Source of the DNA: Dipetalonema caudispina
Lineage: Eukaryota > Nematoda > Chromadorea > Rhabditida > Onchocercidae
NCBI GenBank assembly: GCA_013365325.1
Contig: JABVXV010000018.1
Span: forward strand, 434,001 to 498,000
Length of the DNA stretch: 64,000 bases
Reading direction: 5' to 3'
Shown here: positions 52,101 to 64,000 of the stretch, piece by piece
Position numbering within the stretch: position 1 is the stretch's first letter
Layout of the letters: every line of letters starts with the position of its first letter
Translations under genes and position numbers: made by a program
The notes under the pieces: model-generated
Database searches by the model: none
What the model saw: the letters and a program-made list of their open reading frames with translations, nothing else
What the model was told of the DNA's origin: nothing

Positions 52101-55100
52101 AAGTATTCATTCCAAGAATGAAGTATCAAATTCTTAGTAATGATGACTGAAAAACCAGATTACCTCATATCAAACTTTTAGATCCGAATAACTGCAAGGA
52201 AAAAAGAAAATTAAATTACAAATATCCATTTAAAATTAAGATGGTTGCTAAAAAAAAAAATCAAAGTTTAACTTGAAATTAAAAACAAAAAGCCTGACAC
52301 TAATGAGCTATGAATATTCCTTTCAATTAGAGAAACCTATAAGTGAATAAAAATAAAGGGCAAACAGTTTACATTAATAAAACTATCGATTGTTGCTATT
52401 TGAAGAATTTTAAAAAAATATTAAAACAAGCTGATTTAAAAAATAACAAAACTTGAATGAAAGAAAATTTAAGTATTACAAAATCTTTGATAAATATAAA
52501 TACGTCTTAATACATTGTCAAATTATCGATGCAAGCTCATTAGCTTCAAATTGAAGCGGAAAAGTTCATAGAACAGAACAAGTAATTCTTATTTCTGTTT
52601 TGTAAATGTCAATCTTAATGGCACGAAAAGATGAAGTCATATACAATCTGAAAAGCAATCATTCGTTCTTACTGTTATAGCTCTGATTATATATGCTATG
52701 AAATATCAGTAGAATATTGAACTCTCAAATAGGCTAATATAACCATTTATTTAATTAACCTAATGAGTAAGTTGCTACTTCTGCATGTATATCCAACAAG
52801 TATATTTGAATTTACATTGATTTTGAGAAAGACAAAAACAAACTTTGGACTTGAGCTATAAAAAAAGTTTGTGAAGTATTTGCAAGTAAGATAGCTTTGT
52901 CGAAAAAGATCTCATAGGTAATTCAATTCACAAAGAAACAAAAAAAAAAAAAAAATTTAAGCAAAGAAAAATTTTAAAAATCTGGAACTACCATGCAAGG
53001 AATTTGATGAGTGTGTTTATAAGAAATTTACTGAATCCACTCTCGAAGTATCCTTCCAACATTAAATTATATCCAATTGATTTCTTCATTCTTCAATTTC
53101 AATTCTTTTTTCCCAAATTTTGTAAAGTGTATTAAAAGTTCATATTGAAACATTCATATCAATTACAATTGATGTGTGGAGAATATTGGAAAAAGAGAAG
53201 TAAAAACATTCAACAGTACTGAAAATGGGAAAAGGAAAAATTGCCTTAAAATAGATGAATCATACAACAAAAAACTCTCTGAGCCAAATGGTTTAGATTA
53301 TTTGTTGAAAAAGAAAGATCCAAAGACAGCAATAAATGCAAACGTTAAATGAAGAATGTACCGAATGATACAGCTCTATCCATCCATTTATCCTTATCTC
53401 CTACGTGTTGAAAGTGACAAGATCTTCCCATGTAACATTTAATGTCAAATTTAGAGAGTCAAATTTTAAAAACTAATCAGATTCCGGGACAAGCTCTCTA
53501 ACTCTGACCAAGCAGTCTCTCTTCTTGCCAAATATAGTCTAAAATAAGATCTGAAATGATCATAATTTTCAAACTTATCCAGAATTTAAATGTTGCAAGA
53601 CTAATCGTTATTGATCACTGATATGCAAATGAAAAAATATTTTGCGACAAAAACCTTCTGCAACAGATAAAAAGTTTGAAATGAATTCAAGTGAAAGTGA
53701 TTTTTACGACATCTTCCGAAAGCGCCTCTTCTCTCTTCTGCTAATCAGTAATTAATGTATGTTATTTGAATTAAGTGATTATATTTGGTGGAATTATAAA
53801 AAAGATTAAGTAGTTTGGAAGTACAAAGTAGCACATTCAAAGAAGGAATGTTTTTTTTGACAAATTGGCAAAGGGAAAATTTTTCTTAAAAATCGGAATG
53901 TCTCAAAATAAGTGGATGAATGTCGCTGGAATCTGTTGACACCTTACTTTCTAGTCATCAGAAAGCGAGAAACAAGATATCATTAGTGGTAAGCTCGATT
54001 GAAAGAATGTATTAGAGCCAAAATCACCGTTAATTCATTAAATGTAAAATTCAAAGATTTTTTTCAAAAAAAAAAAAAAGTCGGAGAAAAGCACTGAAAT
54101 GAAAGAAAGCTATTTAATCAAACAGACATCGACGTAGAATTTCGGATGGTTATGTCAGATTGTGAGAGAAAAGTGATAGGAAAAAATTGAATGTATTTGG
54201 AATTAAACAATTCCCATTTTCGAATTTATAAATCATGAATCACGTGCATATTGCTTGCACATTCTTTTCAGCTGCGTTGATGCAACGTCGACAACGTTCA
54301 TGTGGTAGAAATGAAAATTTATTTCATGCGCAAATTCCGTAATTGCCAAGATTTGCTGCATTCTTTGTTCTGTAAAATGCTGGGAGCATGTGGCTGAATT
54401 TCGGGTTCAGAATTTATACCATTAAATTATAAAATTTAATGCGAAATTCCGATCGAGCATCTAACATATTCATAGAATTTCTCTCAGATTATCACCACCT
54501 GGATTTCACGATATTTAGTTGTCTCCATCTTCGTGATTAAAAATAAATCTCAAAATGCCAGATACTTTAAAAAGTAGTTACAGTAAGATAACACAGAAAA
54601 GTCAATAAAAGTTGGACAGTTTTTCCGGGTTAATAGATATCCTTGAGTCTTAATAAATATTTGAAAAGTAGAAATAGCAATCTCAATGGTAAAAAAGAGA
54701 GGAAGAAATATTAAAATATTATATTTATTATTGATAATAAATACATAATTTTGTTTGATTTATGATACAGTTCACAGCGATTTTTACTATACAGAAAACT
54801 TTGGTTATAAAACTATAATTAATGAAATGGCTATCTCTTCCATGACGACATTTCCCGCTATCTGGGAAAAATTAAGAGGAAAAAACTAAGAGAATACTTT
54901 CGCCTTACCTTATCCATAGTTGTTAATATGGAAGAATTACAGTACCATAGTATGATTCTTCATTCCTACTAAATTAATGGTTAGAACACAAATATCTTTC
55001 TTCAATGTAGATATGAGAAATGTTACAGGACGATTTCTTCCGATACTTTTTCAATATCTTATATGACATAACTGTAAGGTTAAGATCACGTATCACAACC

Positions 55101-58100
55101 GCATCTAAGCCTATTTGTCTTCCAAGCCAGCCGCAGTTCATTTCTCTATTACAGGCTGCAAAGTAAGTAAGCAGCTAATTTCTTTGGTTTTAAATTTACT
55201 AAAACTGTAAAGTAGAAAAATTAATCAACAAATGTTGGTTTCAATTTCAAATCCGTTGATAATGCGATGATAATAATTCTCCATGAATGCTGTGGAAAGC
55301 GCGAGCGGAAAAGTTCATGTCTTCATAATTAAGCTATATATTTTGGTTAATATGGCCAAGTATCATAGAAGCAAAGTGACAAAACTCATCATTACATATT
55401 AAGGATAAAGCAATTTTTAAAAAAAAAAAGTGAAAATCTTTACATTCCATTATTCTATTCAATCGTTGACGAGTAAACTTTAAGCTAGACTAGATTATCA
55501 TTATCACTTATCTCTTATTTTAGAAGTCTTTGAAATAAATGGAAATAAATCATGTGGAAAAAGAATTTAGAAAAAGAAAATTGTCAATCGTCATTACTTG
55601 ACATTTCTTTTGCATTTAAGAGAAACTGGAGAAATTTTGAAGAAAGTAAGAAGAAAACTTGCTAAATTAAGGTCAACACCTGATATAATAAAATTTCGGA
55701 ATATCTAAAAATTTAATTTCTCAAGTGGTGGGAAAATATTATGCGAAATTCAGGCAAAATTTATTTATTAGCCAAAAAGAAGATGAAAATATTTGTAAAG
55801 AGTTTTTTAAAGAAAATTAAATGAATGAGATATTTTTATTCTTTATAGCAACTAATCATCGATACTCGAAATTTAAAAAAAAATAGTTATGACTTGACTA
55901 TATTCAAATACTGAACTTACAGATGCGTTGTTCTTATCGTACTGATTTACACAATTTAATAATACAATTGATTCTCAAGAAACTAACTAACTCATATAAT
56001 AGGTAGATTTTTGGGTTCGAATCTCCAGGAAACGAGCTGTATCTTCGAGATTATGATCCGAATTATATTTTATATCCAGTATTTCACTTAGCGGAATTTC
56101 CTATAATTTCTTAAAAATTGTTCGGAATATGTTAGATAAATAAGTTCAACAAGTTGCATAACTTAGAAATCGGAATTTATAATAAAGTTTTAAAACTTAA
56201 ATTACGCCAAATTTCTCTTTCGATTCCATTAAATTAAAAAAAAAAAACAAAATTATAGACAAAATTCAAACTGTTAACTTTGTAAAATCTCGTCGATGAA
56301 TCGTCGTTATAAAGAACGATTGCTTTTGTATCCAAACGCCAATAATGCTTCTTACGCTGTAACAGAAAAGCGTAAAAGAAAAGTAACAATTCAAGAAATT
56401 CATAAATAAGTAAAACTTTTTCAGTTAACTTAAATGGGCCTGAAAGTAAATTCCGTGAATCAATTAACTTTAATGAATTTCACCAATCCTTACATTTTTT
56501 TTTTTTCAGTATTTTAGACAAAATGAAAGTAATGGAGAAAATAAAACAGAACCGTGTATTGACGATTGGTAAAATGCATCATCCATCCTTCCTCTAGCAC
56601 TTTGGCCTGATAAGGCTTAGTTTGCTTTTTGGACATGACAATTCGCATCAGCGGAATGTTCTAAAATACAAAGCATTTGCTTGTCTTCTTTAGCAATAGC
56701 GTGAAATCCGATTAAAATATCTAAATTTAATTTCCTTTTTAAAGAATTTCGACCCGAACTAAAAGACAAGACAACCAGGCTACGATCCATGCCAATAAAT
56801 AACGAGCAATGCCTTAGAGTGCAAATGATAAAAGGCTTATGTATTGTCCCCAAGTTATATTGAAATTTCACAGTTCGTTAACACCATTAGCTATTTTTGC
56901 ATACCATTCTGAATATTGAAAAAAGTCTTTTCGAAGATTTGGAATGAATCATTAACGGATGATTAATTAGTCATCGGTTTACTTCATTTTTCTTTGGCTA
57001 AAGAGAAGAAAAGAGATGAGCAGAAGTATTTTTTCATAAGGATGGATAATAAAGTGGTCTGTTGAAAAAAAAGAAATCTCCGAATTCATTTCCGGTCTGT
57101 GATTTGAATTTTGATAATTCAATTTAAAAAGACGGATTTAAGTAGGGAAGAATGCCGGACCATACGATTTCCCGGTTTGATTTTCTGAAAATCTGAGATA
57201 TTTCCAAGCCTTAATATCACAATATAAAATCAATGTAAACCTGTGAATCGGTGAGAATGTCATCGTTATGAGATACATCCTGATCATCATTTTTGATATC
57301 AGTTGCTCGCAAGGGCGCACTTGGAATTATTTGAGCCCTGCCATGATGTAAATTTATCGTTTCTGTGAAGTTATCAAGATTTTGAGGTGCTTCTGTCGAG
57401 CTTTTATCTGCAATCGGATCATTTCAATTTACAGTTTTACATCTTCAATTTTTTAACTGAAAGTAATGTGAAGTATAATTGATGTTTTCAACCTCTAAAA
57501 TAACTTTACATCATTATCTTTAAAATTGTCCAATTGGAATCGATAAATTTGGTATAAAAGGATACTGAAAAGTTGCCAAAACCGCCTTTATTTGGATTGG
57601 CATTAAGTTACAGCTAAAATGGATTTAAACCGTCATCATCAAATCTCAAAACAAATTTCGATCTATTAAAGAGATATATTACCATCACTGTCATTTTCTG
57701 AATCATACGGTGCACTCAACATTCGTAAATTTTTCATACTACCACCGAAACCAACTTTCATAGATTCTGAAAATTAAAGATTTTTTTAAAAATTGTGAAT
57801 TAAGAAAATTGACTGAAAAATCTGTGAGATGCTTCATCGGATATGATTTCTTTTCATTTATTTTATGACATGCCGCAAAAAAACTAATTAATTTTCTAAT
57901 ACTTTGAATTTTTAAAATTTATAACTACCATCATATATTCCAAGGTGCATGTTCGGCGTTATGGTACGACTACCACGGCAATTGTTCCCAACCATTTGAA
58001 CACATTTTCTATGACAGTTATACTTGCAATCTGAAATGAAATTTAAGAGAATAAGATTTTTGAAATAAGATATCACTTCTAAATTTTGGCTTTTTTCATC

Positions 58101-61100
58101 AAAATCACAGAATTAGAAATTAATTGAATTGCAGCTAAAATATAAATGAAGACTAAGATCAAACCAATGCTACCTGTTAACTTGAAATATCACTTCAGTT
58201 AAAGATTTATATGAAGTGTAACTTTTTTCATCCAGTTTATATTGAGACTATTCTGTACCGTTTTGATGTTTTCGAAAAGTCCATTAGCTGAATTAGAATT
58301 CGAATTTTTTCTTAAACTTGTCATACCAATGCATTGTAGTCCTTGTCGTATTAAGCCTTTCAACAACTTTTTGCAGTGATGGCATACTGTTGGTCGTTTA
58401 TATGAATGTACTTGAAATGTATGAGGTATCTGAAATATTCAGAAAAAGATTATTGCTTAGTTTTTAAACATATCTGTTATTTTTCACTGACTAGTTATAG
58501 GAAAGGTCAAACAAACCTTAACCCATGTAGTTTCAGCCGTTTTCATCCAGGGCGATCGACCACTCCAACTACCGCTGCGTTCGTGCAAGGAAATTTGTAA
58601 GAAATTCTAAAATCTTGCTTTATTCAATTTTATTAGGCAGTAGATGAAATTTTTGAAAAAATTTAGAAGTCTGTAAAAACAAAAGGTAATAAATTAATAT
58701 AAGTATTTATGAAATGAAATATGATAAAATTATGATTAGATCATCTCTGCAAAACCCTACTTAAATATTTCATCAAGTATAGGAAGGTCAAAAGTCAAGT
58801 GAAATAAAAAAATAACGAAGCATATTCCGAAATCGGGCGATTAGCTGAATGGCCAGAAGGCAAATATAGAATCAATAAAAGAATTATGCCAAATGAGTTT
58901 GTAGTAATGGCAGATTAAATCAGTATTCATTGCTCCTGATTATAGTAAATACATTCAAATAACTTATTTTATAATCCATACTTCCAGTTGATATATACCA
59001 CAAAATTCTGTCATGCAAAAGAAGGCAGAAATATTCGGAAGAAAAAACTGAGAAGTTGAATAATACTGATTAAAAATGGAAATAAAAGAAAAGTATGGTA
59101 GTAGTAAGAGCAAAATATTTATAAAACTATCATGAGAGTTATCCCGCTTTCACACTTCAACTTTTTTTTTCCTCTCAGGAGCAATAATTTAATATTTCGC
59201 TATAAATGACTGATTTACTTATCTCTTCAAAATTTGCAAGAGTTAAAATCCTTTGCCAAATTTTAATAATACCAATAGTCGCTTATGAAGATTTTCTTTT
59301 TTTTTTGGAAGGATGAGGGAATAAGCCTAGATGATGATAGACGGATCCGCAAAAATAAATAAAAACGAGATTTATGGATCAATAGATCTCATTATATCAT
59401 CAATTATAACATTGGATGGTAAGATAGCTAACTGAGTTCGCATCAATGAATCAGATTTGCGCAAAATGTGCAACGAAATCAATCAGTCATTCATATCTGT
59501 CAGTGATTGTGGGATCGGTATAAATTAGGAAAAGGAAATTACAAACTGTTGATCTATGAATCTCACATACACGAAATACAGTGCCAGTATCATAGTATTA
59601 TTAAGATGGTATGTGTTATTTGCTCAATGACAGTGCCTAAAACGAAATTTAATAATTGTAAACGAACATTTTCATTAGTTGGAGAAGCTGGACGACTGCG
59701 CCTTATGATGCCATCTGTAGTTGTTATTGATATATCAGGTGTATCGGATGATATCTGAATAGTAAAGTTAGTTCTGGACAATTGATCGCTGTTTGTTGGT
59801 TTCTAACTACTGTGCTATTAATATTCTTCATCATAAAAAAAAAAAAAAAAAAAAAATGATGTGGTGCAAAATTATAATCTATAAGAATTAACTTTGAATT
59901 CCGAAAACTTTCAAGATTACCGTTAAAACTTACCTGTTGTTTTGTTGTTGAAGTATTATCGGAATTATCGAGTGACAATGGGAGTGAAGGCAAACTTGTC
60001 TAAAGCATAATTTATTTAAAATACTAGAAATCAGCTTAAATTCGCTAATCTTAGAATCAGGAAAAAAAAATGATGAAAACGCGCTTATTTAAAAGTTATC
60101 AGCAAATCTTTTGGCTTACAACAAATTTCCAAAAAGAAAAAAAAAAGAAAATTAACTGGATTACTTTGATAAGGAGTAACCTTGGCCATAGGATTTTCCA
60201 ATGACAAAAAATGAGGAGGTGATAATCGTTGTTTGTAACCGTCACAGTTATTCAGAATTTTCGAAGCGCAACGTTTATGGTAGTTCAATTTACAACCTGA
60301 AATTATTAGTTATTAATCATCATAATCAATCAATCAATTGATGATGTATCTTGTTTTTAAATGTTGGTTACCAGTGAAGTTCTGTGAATTATTTAAAATC
60401 TTGCAGATATGTAAACCTCGGCATTTCAGGCCTTGTTTCACTAGTCCAAATAACATTTCACCACAAAAATCGCAAAATGTTGGCGATCTATAGCTATGAA
60501 CATATAGTGCATGTCGATACATTAGTAAACGTTGGTGAAAAGAGTGAGCTGAAAATAAATTTAATTAGAGTAAGCTGCGAAGAAACAGTAAACAATGTAA
60601 TTACTAAACTCATATTTATTAGCTAGTGAATGCTATATTACAATTTAGATTTCTAACCCCAAGTAATAGGTAAATTAATCAGTTTTGTACTAATTAACTG
60701 ATATCAAATTCTATACTGATAAATGATGGAGTGAAACGAGTGTGACTCAGATTAATAATTGATAGAATGTGAAGAATATAAACAATATGTTCAAGTTTAT
60801 TGAAATGATATCAGTGTGTATTTCTAATTTTGACATATGAATGATTTGTTTTGAGATTATTCGGATATGTTTAAGTTTATTGAAATGACATCAGTGTGTA
60901 TTTCTAATTTTGACAGATGAATGATTTGTTTTGAAGCAAACTGATAAAAATTTTATAGGCTTTTAAATATTTCAATTCAAATAATATGATGTAATCAAGC
61001 AGAGTGAAATTACGCGCACAAATCCCCCAATAGAGAATATAAAAAGCATAAAGATAATGTTCATGTCAGTACTATGAAATTGGAATTTAAATTTAATATT

Positions 61101-63497
61101 GATAGCTAAAAGTTTTGAATTATTTATTTATTAGGCTACCGATATTCGGAAGGTATCACTAAAAGCTTAAAGCAATGTGCCGATGTTTTGTTCTTCGTTT
61201 GTATGATAGGAAAAGAATAATAGAGATACACATAAAGAGGTTACAGGTTTTGTGGTCAGTGGTCAGTGGTCAATGGTCTGTGATCTGTTTAATCTCATTG
61301 TTGTTTCTCTCAACTCTTACTTACATCGGGATGATCGTTATTATGCGGTATAAAACTTTCTAGGTTAGCGTATAAAAGTTGAAATGATTGACATTGAGGT
61401 TAATTTATTTCATTGCTCTTATCATTCCTTATCACTCACTCTTCCTGTCATTTAACTTCCTGATGAAGTAAAAAAATTGACGAGTAAAGAAGTATTCATT
61501 TTTTTTTCCCTGTACTTTTTAGATAATATGTAAACAAAAAGAAGGAGAAATGACAATTTCTCTTGTTCGATAAATCATATAAAAAATGACTTTTGTCTGA
61601 GCGGAAAAATGCGTTTTTTTTCTTTTTTTTTTTGCATTTAAAAGAAGATATAATGGCATTGAATTTACTTCAAACAATCTTTTTTTTTTTAATTTAACTT
61701 CTATCCATTTCATTTACTATTTGCATGTCTTACACTTTTTTTGCTTTCATGGGAGAAAAAATCAGAGTGCTTCTCATTTGTTGTCTTTGACGAAAAGCGG
61801 AAATGTTGGAATAGCGAAGAAATTCGAAAAATTATAGCCAAAAAAAGTTACTTCCGTAGATTTGACTTGAAAGAACAATATTTATTGAGTAAATTATTAG
61901 GTAAGACTTTATTTTCCCCATCTGAAATATTAATGAAATCAATAAAACATGCAATTAAACTAGTACTAAAAAACAAAAGCAAATACGAACAAATGTTAGG
62001 GTAAGAAGATGAAATGGATCAAATATCGAACAATGAAAGGATGCTAAGAATTAGACTAGGCTGACATTCGGAATTTTTTGAAAAAAAATTTAGATAAAAG
62101 AAAATCAGTCTTAAAGTGCTAAGTAATACTTTAAATATCACAATTTTGGTAATAATATTAAGTAACTATTTAAAATAAAAAACGATTGGAAAAAACAAAG
62201 GGTCAAGTAATATGCAATATTTAAAGTAGTATAAAAGTAACTTTAAAAGTGTTTAAAAATTGCAATTTCATCTCGAATGTTCACTTTTTTCATGTTTTTT
62301 GATGAGAATTTAAATAGTCTTTTTTTGAAAATGTTATTTAAAGGGAGAAATGATATATTAAAAATGATGCGAAAATACTATACGGGAAAATCATTTCCCT
62401 CTGTTTCATTGGTTATTTCACTCGCCTACTGACGTGTTATATTACCTGAGTACATAAACAGAAGTTGTATGATGAAAAGCCCCCTTCATAGTAACAGAAA
62501 TTTATACTGTCTATCCATCAAAGAACTTGAAATTACTTAAATGGAAGTTTAAACTACGATTAAAACTAGTAATGCTAGAACAAAGTATATTTTGCAAAGC
62601 ATACAAATTAGCTAAATGTATTTTCAAACTTCTCTACGCAAATCAAGTCTATAACAAAAGCTCTCCACACTAAAAATGCTTTGAAAGCAGGAAGATCAGA
62701 TTGTAGATGAAAATCAGAAATTGATTCCATTTCTTCAACTTTCAATATAAATTCTATTAAACTTACAACCAATTATGACTTCAATCACCGTCCCATCGAA
62801 GACATTGCTATTTGTAGTGATCAGCTGCAGAATATTGGCAGAGTAAATATCGTGGCGATACAGCAACAAGTGATCAGGTGATATGTCATTAAAACCATGT
62901 TTTGAGCACTGAAATTCAAAAGAAAAAAAACAGATGAAATAGTGAAAGTGAAATTTGGAAAATTATTGGATAGATTAGCAAAATAAGATATATATGTATG
63001 TGTTTACTTAGATTTCTGTCTTAAGAAAGTGAAAATTTAAAAAAATCAACGAAACAGTCTGCTAAAATCTGATATCTGAAGATATTTCTTTAATCAATTA
63101 AAATTCTAATTTGTTCAATAATATTTAACCTGGAAGCTAAGTTGAGATCTAAGAAGCAGGCGACACAAAGTGAAAGATACGATCCCTTTGGTTTCTTAAA
63201 TACGATTAAGACTTTCCTGGCAATACAAAAACTGTACCAATATTGTATCTTCTAGTCCATTTTTACTGGACAATACCATGGAGCCAAGTGTACTTTGACG
63301 TGCTAAATGGCCAATATGATTGGTCAGTATCGTTTCGTTGGAAATTTTCAGAATAATTTGATAAAGCAAAAGCTAACAATTTTCCGGATGAAATTCGTTG
63401 CCAATTCACGAAGTTCTTTTAATGAAATTTTTTCATTTTGTACTGCGATTATTTCTTTGAAGACGCCAGATTGAAATGAAATATTGATTTTGTTCAT
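43164..63497 (-). CDS. Protein kinase D (DKF/PRKD family), complete
   Basis: All 23 exons agree in phase: 63378-63497, 62767-62908, 60417-60548, 60157-60296, 59934-59999, 59668-59754, 58517-58606, 58327-58429, 57929-58030, 57683-57766, 57241-57407, 56553-56606, 56279-56356, 55992-56100, 46703-46885, 46368-46565, 45694-45800, 45401-45562, 44836-44934, 44512-44596, 44025-44100, 43526-43718 and 43164-43295. They encode about 902 aa (human PRKD1: 912). Order: ubiquitin-like start ([13 protein letters not shown]); C1a from about 100 ([20 protein letters not shown]); C1b from about 262 ([19 protein letters not shown]); PH from about 412 ([33 protein letters not shown]); kinase from about 602 (LGSGQFGTV, Lys 631, HCDLKPEN with Asp 725, DFG 746-748). 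Diacylglycerol recruits PKDs to membranes, where novel PKCs phosphorylate the loop. Here the loop is [11 protein letters not shown], so only the second usual serine remains. It ends PTYL. dkf-1 versus dkf-2 is not settled. Confidence 0.95.
46944..46981. repeat. Perfect 17-bp hairpin with a 4-nt loop
   Basis: ATGAGGTATTTAATGAC (46944-46960), loop TTTC, then the exact reverse complement (46965-46981). It starts 58 nt upstream of the 3' splice site of the 9.1-kb intron. Confidence 0.9.
48140..48428 (-). CDS. Candidate alternative first exon of the PKD gene (Ser/Thr-rich)
   Basis: An ATG at 48428 opens a 96-codon frame, noticeably GC-richer than the surrounding intron, rich in Ser and Thr ([20 protein letters not shown]). 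It ends in G|GTAGCG at phase 1, exactly the phase needed to join the exon at 46703-46885. A CAG acceptor lies 4 nt before the ATG. If real, the isoform would lack both C1 domains and most of the PH domain but keep the kinase. This is inference from composition and splice phase. A separate nested gene or chance is possible. Confidence 0.35.
55027..55141 (-). CDS. Second candidate alternative first exon of the PKD gene (short, basic)
   Basis: A strong acceptor TTACTTTGCAG (CAG at 55156-55158) is followed 14 nt later by an ATG and an open frame starting [19 protein letters not shown] and turning basic ([11 protein letters not shown]). A donor T|GTAACA at 55026/55027 leaves phase 1, again matching the exon at 46703-46885. 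Read without splicing, the frame would close after about 54 codons. Expression is not shown by sequence. Confidence 0.3.
60785..60934. repeat. 80-bp tandem duplication
   Basis: Two copies with period exactly 80, the second about 70 bp long, sharing TCAGTGTGTATTTCTAATTT and GAATGATTTGTTTTGA. They differ at a few bases. The repeat lies in PKD intron 2. Confidence 0.85.
61252..61275. repeat. Short 7-mer tandem repeat
   Basis: TGGTCAG repeats about three times with a degenerate tail (TGGTCAA, TGGTCTG). It is intronic in the PKD gene. Confidence 0.7.
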
Positions 63498-63522
63498 TTT
63501 GCTGCGAACTTTTTAGCGCATT

Positions 63523-63531
63523 CTAAAAAAA
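63523..63531 (-). other. Probable spliced-leader acceptor for the PKD gene
   Basis: TTTTTTTAG on the minus strand precedes the ATG by 25 nt. An in-frame stop lies in that short leader, which supports ATG 63497 as the true start. Confidence 0.5.
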
Positions 63532-64000
63532 TGTTTTGATTTTTAACAAGAATTTGTAATTTTCAATCATTGAAGTATTCGAGCAGAATTCCTCCAGTAA
63601 AATATGAATGAAATTTGGCTAAAGTTTGTGGGATCAAATGTTGGGAATATGAAGGAATACCTTCCTCAATAGCAATTCCCATTCCACCGCTTTATTCCAC
63701 GAAAGTATTCAATTCCCAGCTGTATTTTTTTTTTTCGCTGTGAAAATTATTGGAATGATGCTAAAGAAAGTGAAATGAAAGCGACTAGCATTGCATTTTA
63801 ATGTAAGCTACTTTTCAGCCACAATTTTTATTTAAATTCTTAAACTTTTGAAGTTTACAAAAAATTGCAACAGAAGTTTTGATGCTATTCTAAAAACTTT
63901 TGCTGTAAAACACAAAAAGCACCGAAAATTAAAAAATAAGGAATTAAAAGAAAAAATAATGCAAGTTATGCTGAAGTGTTAAAACTTCGAAAATTTCGAT
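63532..64000. other. Upstream region of the PKD gene
   Basis: AT-rich sequence with no supported exon. It would contain the main promoter of the PKD gene if transcription starts nearby. Confidence 0.4.

Larger units (their letters stand above)
46886..55991 (-). other. 9.1-kb intron of the PKD gene
   Basis: The flanking exons both lie in the PH domain (STYYM, then GDPTRSQG) and their phases match across the gap. The intron is AT-rich, with microsatellites (GATA-like near 52030) and poly-A runs. Two stretches, near 48140-48428 and 55027-55141, look like coding exons and are listed separately. A perfect hairpin lies at its 3' end. Confidence 0.85.

Noticed and set aside
56001..56030. GGTTCGAATC-like box resembling a tRNA B box
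   Set aside because: It falls inside the PH-domain exon at 55992-56100 (encoding LEIRTQ) and no A box or cloverleaf surrounds it.
59724..59993. 89-codon minus-strand frame reading through 59933
   Set aside because: Only its upstream part is a PKD exon (59934-59999); the rest reads past a good GTAAGT donor into a poly-A/T-containing intron.
61741..62004. 87-codon plus-strand frame in a PKD intron
   Set aside because: Lys-rich, as expected of AT-rich DNA, with no domain or clear splice signals; not supportable as a nested gene.
43526..62790. Shared AACCAATTATGACTT at 43530-43545 and 62767-62781
   Set aside because: Both are exon ends of the same gene read in different frames; a chance match at donor sites rather than a repeat.
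1..64000. CRISPR array, insertion sequence, Wolbachia or other bacterial insert
   Set aside because: No direct-repeat/spacer array, transposase motif or bacterial-type gene was seen; all recognisable genes are intron-bearing and eukaryotic.

Overview
This is nuclear DNA from a nematode, and the style fits a filarial or other clade III parasite best. It is AT-rich, its genes are broken into many short exons, several 3' splice sites read TTTTTCCAG or TTTTCAG, and spliced-leader-like acceptors sit 0-9 nt before start codons. I see no bacterial, viral or transposon gene. All gene models were built by hand from splice sites, reading phase and remembered protein families. No alignment was run and the species is not identified.

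Layout, left to right. (1) 1-7849, minus: a SID-1/CHUP-1/SIDT multipass membrane protein, complete apart from the last few codons, which fall off the left edge. (2) 9776-11663, minus: a three-exon FMRFamide-like peptide gene whose single peptide ALGPRPLRF-amide marks it as flp-21. (3) 11664-18683: about 7 kb with no supportable gene. (4) 18684-19290, minus: lsm-5. (5) 21024-23671, minus: an EB1-family microtubule plus-end protein. (6) 26469-30838, minus: par-4/LKB1 kinase. (7) 32685-35063, minus: a four-finger C2H2 protein I cannot name. (8) 36085-40911, plus: a mitochondrial ABCB10/HAF-1-type ABC half-transporter, divergent from the zinc-finger gene across about 1 kb. (9) 43164-63497, minus: a complete protein kinase D gene (about 902 aa, 23 exons) containing a 9.1-kb intron.

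These are mostly conserved housekeeping or signalling genes that do not form a pathway or operon. Two polarity/signalling kinases (PAR-4, PKD) and an EB1 protein share the window, but the spacing argues against co-transcription. The points most worth checking are: the intact SID family gene; two candidate alternative first exons inside the 9.1-kb PKD intron, both spliced in the right phase to the end of the PH domain; a PKD activation loop that keeps only one of the two usual serines; a C-terminal CDEV on PAR-4; two perfect hairpins; and a probable GC-AG intron.
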